From positions 1 to 9,562 of the forward strand of contig JBHELF010000072.1 of the NCBI GenBank assembly GCA_046263155.1: 9,562 nucleotides of DNA, read 5' to 3'. A program made the position numbers and the translations under genes. Source of the stretch: DATADF01 sp046263155. Its GTDB lineage: Bacteria; Actinomycetota; CADDZG01; WHSQ01. The notes beneath the pieces are model-generated. The model saw only the letters and a program-made list of their open reading frames with translations. It had not been told where the DNA came from and did no database searches. Below are positions 6,193 through 9,562 of this stretch, piece after piece; the stretch's first letter is position 1, and every line of letters begins with the position of its first letter.

Positions 6193-6564
6193 ATGCGCGA
6201 GGAGATCAAGAGACTTGCTTTATTTGGCTCCGGCGTCGCAGAGCTCACTCGCCATCGCGCGGAGCAAATGGTCAAGGACCTGGTGAAGGGTGGGGAAGTG
6301 CGGCGTGAGCAGGCGTCCGGCCTCGTCAAAGATTTGTTGGATCGGAACAAGCAGGCCAGAGCGGAACTGGGACGTTTCGTCCGCTCGGAGATCGAGAACC
6401 AGATACAGAAAAGTGGGTTGGCGTCGCGGCGGGACATCGAGCGTTTGGAGCGACGCGTGACGCGACTCGAGACCGCCGCGAAATCCGCGACAGGCTCAAA
6501 GACGACGACACCCAAGAGCACCGGCTCAAAGACGACCACTGCGAGAGGCGGCCGAGCAACATGA
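6193..6564 (+). CDS. Phasin-like coiled-coil protein with basic Lys/Thr-rich tail
   Basis: A 123-residue protein resembling phasin-family (polyhydroxyalkanoate granule-associated) small proteins found in many actinobacteria. Residues 1-75 are amphipathic helix rich in Lys/Arg and Glu (EQMVKDLVKGGEVRREQ, LVKDLLDRNKQARAELG). Residues 76-95 (GLASRRDIERLERRVTRLE) form a coiled coil of the kind that ends such proteins. Residues 96-123 are a disordered basic tail with the repeat GSKTTT at 101-106 and 111-116. The protein has no signal peptide or membrane helix. A role in granule coating is only the family name; no PHA gene is visible here, and a structural or nucleoid-associated role is equally possible from the tail. 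Its stop overlaps the next ATG (ATGA), so it is translationally coupled to the 56-aa ORF and the tlyA block. Confidence 0.8.
   Translation: MREEIKRLALFGSGVAELTRHRAEQMVKDLVKGGEVRREQASGLVKDLLDRNKQARAELGRFVRSEIENQIQKSGLASRRDIERLERRVTRLETAAKSATGSKTTTPKSTGSKTTTARGGRAT
6493..6536 (+). repeat. 14-base direct repeat within the phasin-like tail
   Basis: GGCTCAAAGACGAC occurs at 6493-6506 and again at 6523-6536, exactly 30 bases (10 codons) apart. Each copy encodes part of GSKTTT. The identity at DNA level suggests a recent in-frame duplication of the Lys/Thr-rich tail. Confidence 0.7.
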
Positions 6565-6731
6565 CCGAGAAACAAGGAAACGGCTCCGACCTCGAGCGAA
6601 CACGGACGGAGCTCGACTCCGCGGAAGGCGCAGACGACGCGGCGCGAGTCGAGCTCCTAGAGCGAATACACGACGAGCTCGAGAAGGAACTCGATAGCGA
6701 CGTTGACCAAGAGAGCCCGCCTGGACGTTGA
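6561..6731 (+). CDS. 56-aa acidic protein, positional counterpart of Rv1693
   Basis: A short ORF starting at ATG 6561, overlapping the preceding stop by ATGA, and ending with TGA 6729-6731, 29 bases inside tlyA. The product is 56 residues and very acidic (about 18 Asp/Glu). Residues 28-45 (AARVELLERIHDELEKEL) are predicted helix; both ends look disordered. M. tuberculosis has a small conserved hypothetical protein, Rv1693 (58 aa as I recall), immediately upstream of tlyA, and many actinobacteria carry a similar small ORF with an L-x-x-x-H-x-x-L helix in this place. Function unknown. Overlaps on both sides argue that it is translated, if only to couple ribosomes into tlyA. Confidence 0.72.
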   Translation: MTEKQGNGSDLERTRTELDSAEGADDAARVELLERIHDELEKELDSDVDQESPPGR

Positions 6732-7497
6732 GCTCGTCCGTCGAGGTCTGGTGACCTCGCGCATCGAAGCGCGGCTCGCCATCGAAAGTGGAGACGTGAC
6801 GATCGATGGGCTACCGGCGACACGTCCCGCGACATTGGTCGATTCGCAAGATGTGATTGCCCTGCGCGCTTCTCCGCGCCGCTACGTCTCCCGGGGAGGA
6901 GACAAGCTCGACTTCGCGCTCGCTCGCATGAAGGTACCGATCGCGGGGCGCCGATGGCTGGACGCGGGTGCTTCGACGGGGGGTTTCACGGATCGTCTGC
7001 TCCTATCGGACGCGGCGTCCGTGATCGCGCTCGACGTGGGCTACGGCCAACTCGACTGGCGACTGAGGAACGACGACCGGGTGATCGTGATGGAACGGAC
7101 CAACGCTCGGAACCTCGACCCGGCCGACCTTCCGTGGCTCGTCGAGGGGGTCGTGGCGGACCTCTCATTTATCTCACTCACACTGGTGCTTCCCGCGCTC
7201 GTCGGCGTCAGCGTTTCGGATGCCGACTATGTGCTGTTGGTCAAACCCCAATTCGAGGCGGACCGCAGCGAGCTTCCGCGCGGTGGGGTCGTGACCGATC
7301 CGTCGGGGTGGCTGGGCGCCATCAGGCGAGTCGTCGACAAGGGAGAGCAGCTGGGCCTCGGGCTCGTCGCGGCCACACCCTCCCACCCCCCCGGCCCCGC
7401 GGGAAACAAAGAATTCTTCGTACACCTCCGGCGCGGGGCGGCCACAGATCCGGAACGCATGGAGCGTGCCGTCGAGGAGGCCTCGGGGTGGAGTTGA
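6703..7497 (+). CDS. tlyA: TlyA, 16S/23S rRNA 2'-O-methyltransferase (hemolysin A family)
   Basis: A 264-residue S-adenosylmethionine-dependent RNA ribose methyltransferase. Residues 5-54 form an S4 RNA-binding domain (RLDVELVRRGLVTSR, DVTIDGLPA). A short linker (RRYV, 59-62) leads to the FtsJ-like Rossmann fold beginning SRGGDKL. The SAM site is DAGASTGGFTD (87-97), with VADLSFISL (151-159) next. The Lys68-Asp153-Lys181-Glu237 tetrad lies one position off that recalled for M. tuberculosis TlyA (69, 154, 182, 238). The full N-terminus resembles the longer TlyA-II type, which methylates C1409 of 16S and C1920 of 23S rRNA; those sites give capreomycin sensitivity in mycobacteria. The start is a rare TTG at 6703, supported by the conserved KRARLDVELVRRG start; AAGGA lies 14 bases upstream and the start is inside the 56-aa ORF. 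Its stop overlaps nadK. Confidence 0.95.
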   Translation: MTKRARLDVELVRRGLVTSRIEARLAIESGDVTIDGLPATRPATLVDSQDVIALRASPRRYVSRGGDKLDFALARMKVPIAGRRWLDAGASTGGFTDRLLLSDAASVIALDVGYGQLDWRLRNDDRVIVMERTNARNLDPADLPWLVEGVVADLSFISLTLVLPALVGVSVSDADYVLLVKPQFEADRSELPRGGVVTDPSGWLGAIRRVVDKGEQLGLGLVAATPSHPPGPAGNKEFFVHLRRGAATDPERMERAVEEASGWS

Positions 7498-8288
7498 GAC
7501 GAGCTGCGATGGTCGTTCACCAGACGAAGCCGGGTGCGGCCGAGGCTGCCGAGGAGCTCACTCGTATTTTCGGAGATAACGGCATCGCCGTGACGGAGCA
7601 AGATCCGGACCTCATCGTCTCCCTCGGCGGGGACGGCACCATGTTGCGGGCGGCTCAATTCGCACACGGGGCGGATGCACCTCTGCTCGGGATCAATCTG
7701 GGCACGATGGGCTATTTGACGGAAGTGGATCGCGAGCAGAAGGACGAAGCCGTGAAGCGCGTCATCGAGGGCGACTTCGAGTTAGAGGAGAGAATGATGC
7801 TCTCCTGTGAGGTCGCGACCTCCGGCGAACAAATGTCTTACGTCGCGCTCAACGAAGTCCTTGTCGAGCGTGAGACCCCCCGCCGCCTGGTCCGATTGCA
7901 CGTTGCGGTCGGTGGGGAAAGTCTCGCGAGCTTCAACGCGGACGGTGTGATCATCGCCACCCCAACTGGTTCGACGGCCTACGCCCTCAGCGCCGGTGGA
8001 CCCATCGTCTCGCCCCGGGCGGAATGCATCGTGATCGCACCTGTGAATGCACACATGATGTTTGCGCGACCCGTCATCCTTGCCGCCGACGAGGTCGTCG
8101 ACGTGACGGTCGAGGAGCAGGAGCTTCAGGCTGCGTTGTCGTTGGACGGTGCCATCGGTTGCGCTCTTACGAGCGGCGCCACTATTCGCGTCGCTCGTCA
8201 TCCCCGGCCCCTACGTCTGATCAGGCTCGCCGGACCCGGATTCCTCGAGCGCCTGCGATCGAAGATGAATCTGCCCGGCTCCGGATAG
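7494..8288 (+). CDS. nadK: NAD kinase (polyphosphate/ATP-NAD kinase)
   Basis: A 264-residue NAD kinase, which phosphorylates NAD to NADP in the cytoplasm. The GGDGT motif with the catalytic Asp is at 45-49; the following NLGTMGYL (68-75) is the glycine-rich loop. LNEVLVER (119-126) contributes the NE pair that binds NAD, and DGVIIATPTGSTAYALSAGGP (150-170) is the family signature. SLDGA (216-220) lies near the end, and LERLRSKMNL is the usual C-terminal helix. TTG 7494 is preferred: it gives the normal LRRAAMVVHQTKP start and overlaps the tlyA stop as TTGA, a coupling arrangement. GTG 7488 and ATG 7509 (259 aa) are alternatives in frame; upstream open frame inside tlyA is not coding. In mycobacteria recN follows; here a 38-base gap leads straight to steA. 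Confidence 0.95.
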   Translation: MRRAAMVVHQTKPGAAEAAEELTRIFGDNGIAVTEQDPDLIVSLGGDGTMLRAAQFAHGADAPLLGINLGTMGYLTEVDREQKDEAVKRVIEGDFELEERMMLSCEVATSGEQMSYVALNEVLVERETPRRLVRLHVAVGGESLASFNADGVIIATPTGSTAYALSAGGPIVSPRAECIVIAPVNAHMMFARPVILAADEVVDVTVEEQELQAALSLDGAIGCALTSGATIRVARHPRPLRLIRLAGPGFLERLRSKMNLPGSG

Positions 8289-8311
8289 AAGGTGGATGTA
8301 GGGCAGCCTCT

Positions 8312-8317
8312 TAGGAT
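8312..8317 (+). promoter_or_regulatory. Predicted -10 element (TAGGAT) of a leaderless steA promoter
   Basis: TAGGAT fits TAnnnT and ends 9 bases before the steA ATG at 8327. The 38-base nadK-steA gap has no Shine-Dalgarno at a suitable distance, so steA would be translated from a leaderless or 1-3-base-leader mRNA. A clear -35 is not visible. Confidence 0.5.
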
Positions 8318-8326
8318 GCGGCGTAC

Positions 8327-9517
8327 ATGAAAGCTGCTCGGCCGCGAGCCCGGGCCTCCGAATCAAACGTGATCTCGGGAAAAGCCCGGGTCGATCCGCG
8401 AACGAAGCGCCTCCTCGACCGGATCGAGCCGGGCGAGATCGCGATCGTGGACCACGAAGACATCGACCGGGTCGCGGCAGAGGGCCTGGTGCAACGACAG
8501 GTCGGTGCGGTGATCAACGCGGCCCGTTCCATCAGCGGCCGTTATCCAAATCTGGGCCCCCTTCTTCTTTGCTCCGCCGGAATACCGGTGATCGACGAGG
8601 CGGGTCGGGAGGTGATGGCCATCCAGGACGGAGAGCGGATCGCGGTGGAGGAGGGGCGGATTTTCCGGTTCGACGGAACAACCAGAAGCGAAGTCGCAAC
8701 GGGCCGGGTTCTTGATCTCCAGGGTGTGGAGGAGGTCATGGACGCCGCCAAGCGCTCCATCTCCGTGGAGCTGGAGCGGTTCGCCGAGAACACGATCGAG
8801 TACATACGCGCCGAAAAGGACGTGCTTCTGGAGGCGGCTCGTCTGCCGGACGTGAAGATCGACTGGCACGGCCGTCACGTTCTCGTCGTGGTGCGCGGCT
8901 ATGACTACAAGGCCGACCTGTCCGCCCTGCAGCCGTACATCCGCGAGGTGCGCCCGGTGCTGGTCGGTGTCGATGGCGGAGCGGATGCGCTTCTCGATAG
9001 CGGGCTGCGTCCGGACTTGATCATCGGGGACATGGATTCCGTCACGAACAGAGCCTTGATAAGCGGCGCCCTCCTCGTCGTTCATGCCTACCCCGACGGA
9101 ACCGCGCCGGGCCTGGAGCGCGTTCGGGCCCTCGGGCTACCGGCGATCGTTTTCGAGGCGCCCGGTACGTCGGAGGACATCGCCATGCTGCTGGCTTATG
9201 AGCACAGCGCCGAACTGATCGTGGCGGTCGGAACGCACGCCAATCTGATCGAGTTTCTGGATAAGGGGAGACGCGGGATGGCTTCAACGTTCCTCACCCG
9301 TCTGCGTGTCGGATCGATCCTCGTGGATGCCAAAGGAGTAAGTCGTCTTTACCGCGGTCGCATCCGGCGATTCGATCTGTTGATGCTGGTGGCCGCGACC
9401 TTAGTGACGATGACGATCGTCATCGCACTTTCGCCTGCTCTGCGGGCGGAGGTGGAGGCGATCCGACTGCAGCTCGTGAATCTTTGGTTCTCGATCACCG
9501 AGGCCCTCTCCGGCTAG
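8327..9517 (+). CDS. steA: SteA-like cytokinetic ring protein (thiamine pyrophosphokinase-like fold plus membrane helix)
   Basis: A 396-residue homologue of SteA, the actinobacterial septum protein that binds the membrane protein SteB in Corynebacterium. Residues 12-180 form the N-terminal domain (RTKRLLDRIEPGEIAIVDH, LLLCSAGIPVID, ISVELERFAENTIEYI). Residues 184-345 have a thiamine pyrophosphokinase-like fold: GVDGGADALL (214-223), PDLIIGDMDSV (229-239) and a TSEDIAMLLA loop (281-290). Residues 351-372 are a single membrane helix (LLMLVAATLVTMTIVIALSPAL), followed by a short amphipathic tail. True thiamine pyrophosphokinases are shorter and soluble, so the extra N-terminal domain and anchor mark this as SteA rather than a vitamin enzyme. 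It lies directly upstream of a steB-like gene, the partner expected from the family. The ATG at 8327 follows a leaderless-type -10. Confidence 0.92.
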   Translation: MKAARPRARASESNVISGKARVDPRTKRLLDRIEPGEIAIVDHEDIDRVAAEGLVQRQVGAVINAARSISGRYPNLGPLLLCSAGIPVIDEAGREVMAIQDGERIAVEEGRIFRFDGTTRSEVATGRVLDLQGVEEVMDAAKRSISVELERFAENTIEYIRAEKDVLLEAARLPDVKIDWHGRHVLVVVRGYDYKADLSALQPYIREVRPVLVGVDGGADALLDSGLRPDLIIGDMDSVTNRALISGALLVVHAYPDGTAPGLERVRALGLPAIVFEAPGTSEDIAMLLAYEHSAELIVAVGTHANLIEFLDKGRRGMASTFLTRLRVGSILVDAKGVSRLYRGRIRRFDLLMLVAATLVTMTIVIALSPALRAEVEAIRLQLVNLWFSITEALSG

Positions 9518-9528
9518 TGGCGCCCCGG

Positions 9529-9534
9529 TACGGT
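9529..9534 (+). promoter_or_regulatory. Predicted -10 element (TACGGT) before the steB-like start
   Basis: TACGGT fits TAnnnT and ends 5 bases before the GTG at 9540, in a 22-base gap with no Shine-Dalgarno. It suggests that steB can be transcribed leaderless on its own as well as from upstream. Confidence 0.4.
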
Positions 9535-9539
9535 CGTCA

Positions 9540-9562
9540 GTGATCGACTTTCGCTATCACCT
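9540..9562 (+). CDS. steB: Start of SteB/MctB (copper transporter family) protein, truncated by the window
   Basis: GTG at 9540 opens a frame reading Val(Met)-Ile-Asp-Phe-Arg-Tyr-His-Leu (the last codon is CT plus one missing base) to the window end. SteB/MctB proteins begin almost invariably with MI(S/D)FRYHL before their membrane helix, and the gene follows steA in actinobacteria, including M. tuberculosis Rv1697-Rv1698. Only seven full codons are visible, so the assignment rests on this motif and position. Rv1698 (MctB) has been described as an outer-membrane protein for copper resistance, while corynebacterial SteB acts with SteA at the septum. Confidence 0.75.

Noticed and set aside
6144..6575. 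N-terminal extension of the rhomboid by 144 codons
   Set aside because: It is antisense to the phasin-like gene, which has a perfect ribosome site, and the conserved rhomboid start lies at 6143 behind a TATACT -10.
6954..7493. Long N-terminal extension of NAD kinase
   Set aside because: It overlaps the SAM-binding half of tlyA in another frame and is Arg/Gly-rich without a domain; NAD kinases of this type start near LRRAAMVVH.
8363..9085. 240-codon open frame on the minus strand
   Set aside because: It is fully antisense to steA, whose protein has clear family motifs; the His/Asp/Val-rich translation matches nothing I know.
8327..9517. Thiamine pyrophosphokinase (thiN) as the product
   Set aside because: The fold motifs are present, but the extra 180-residue N-terminal domain, the C-terminal membrane helix and the steB neighbour identify SteA.
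1..9562. CRISPR array, tRNA, transposon, phage or defence genes
   Set aside because: I read both strands for regularly spaced repeats, cloverleaf pairs with CCA-type ends, terminal inverted repeats and transposase or nuclease motifs and saw none.

Overview
This window comes from a GC-rich bacterium, most likely an uncultured or deep-branching actinobacterium (Actinomycetota). The best evidence is the right-hand half. There an HAD-IIA phosphatase gene, a small acidic ORF, tlyA, nadK, steA and the first codons of a steB/mctB gene lie in the same order and orientation as Mycobacterium tuberculosis Rv1692-Rv1693-Rv1694(tlyA)-Rv1695(nadK)-[Rv1696 recN]-Rv1697(steA)-Rv1698(mctB). SteA and SteB/MctB are actinobacterial families. 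Several genes also show a TAnnnT -10 element 5-9 bases before the start codon and no Shine-Dalgarno, which fits the leaderless transcripts common in actinobacteria.

Layout. 1-1261 (minus): a gene running off the left edge, encoding a secreted or membrane-anchored protein (signal peptide, six-cysteine ectodomain, Asp-Thr-Gly-rich linker, membrane helix). 1262-1409: divergent intergenic region with a perfect hairpin. 1410-1916 (plus): a small two-helix membrane protein with a His/Cys cluster. 1947-4486 (minus): a two-gene operon, DUF1015 protein then a secreted lysyl-oxidase-like protein. 4520-5317 (plus): HAD-IIA phosphatase, divergent from DUF1015 across only 33 bases. 5373-6143 (minus): rhomboid-family intramembrane serine protease. 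6193-9562 (plus): phasin-like coiled-coil protein, 56-aa acidic protein, tlyA, nadK, steA, steB start; the first four overlap or nearly overlap.

How the genes relate. TlyA (rRNA 2'-O-methylation) and NadK (NADP supply) form a tightly coupled housekeeping block. SteA and SteB are membrane/cell-division partners and seem to be transcribed from their own leaderless promoters. Compared with mycobacteria, recN is missing between nadK and steA, and a rhomboid gene and a phasin-like gene lie between the phosphatase and the tlyA block. I found no CRISPR array, transposon, tRNA, rRNA or phage gene and no recognisable defence system. The least understood items are the two membrane proteins at the left, the 56-aa ORF and the lysyl-oxidase-like protein.
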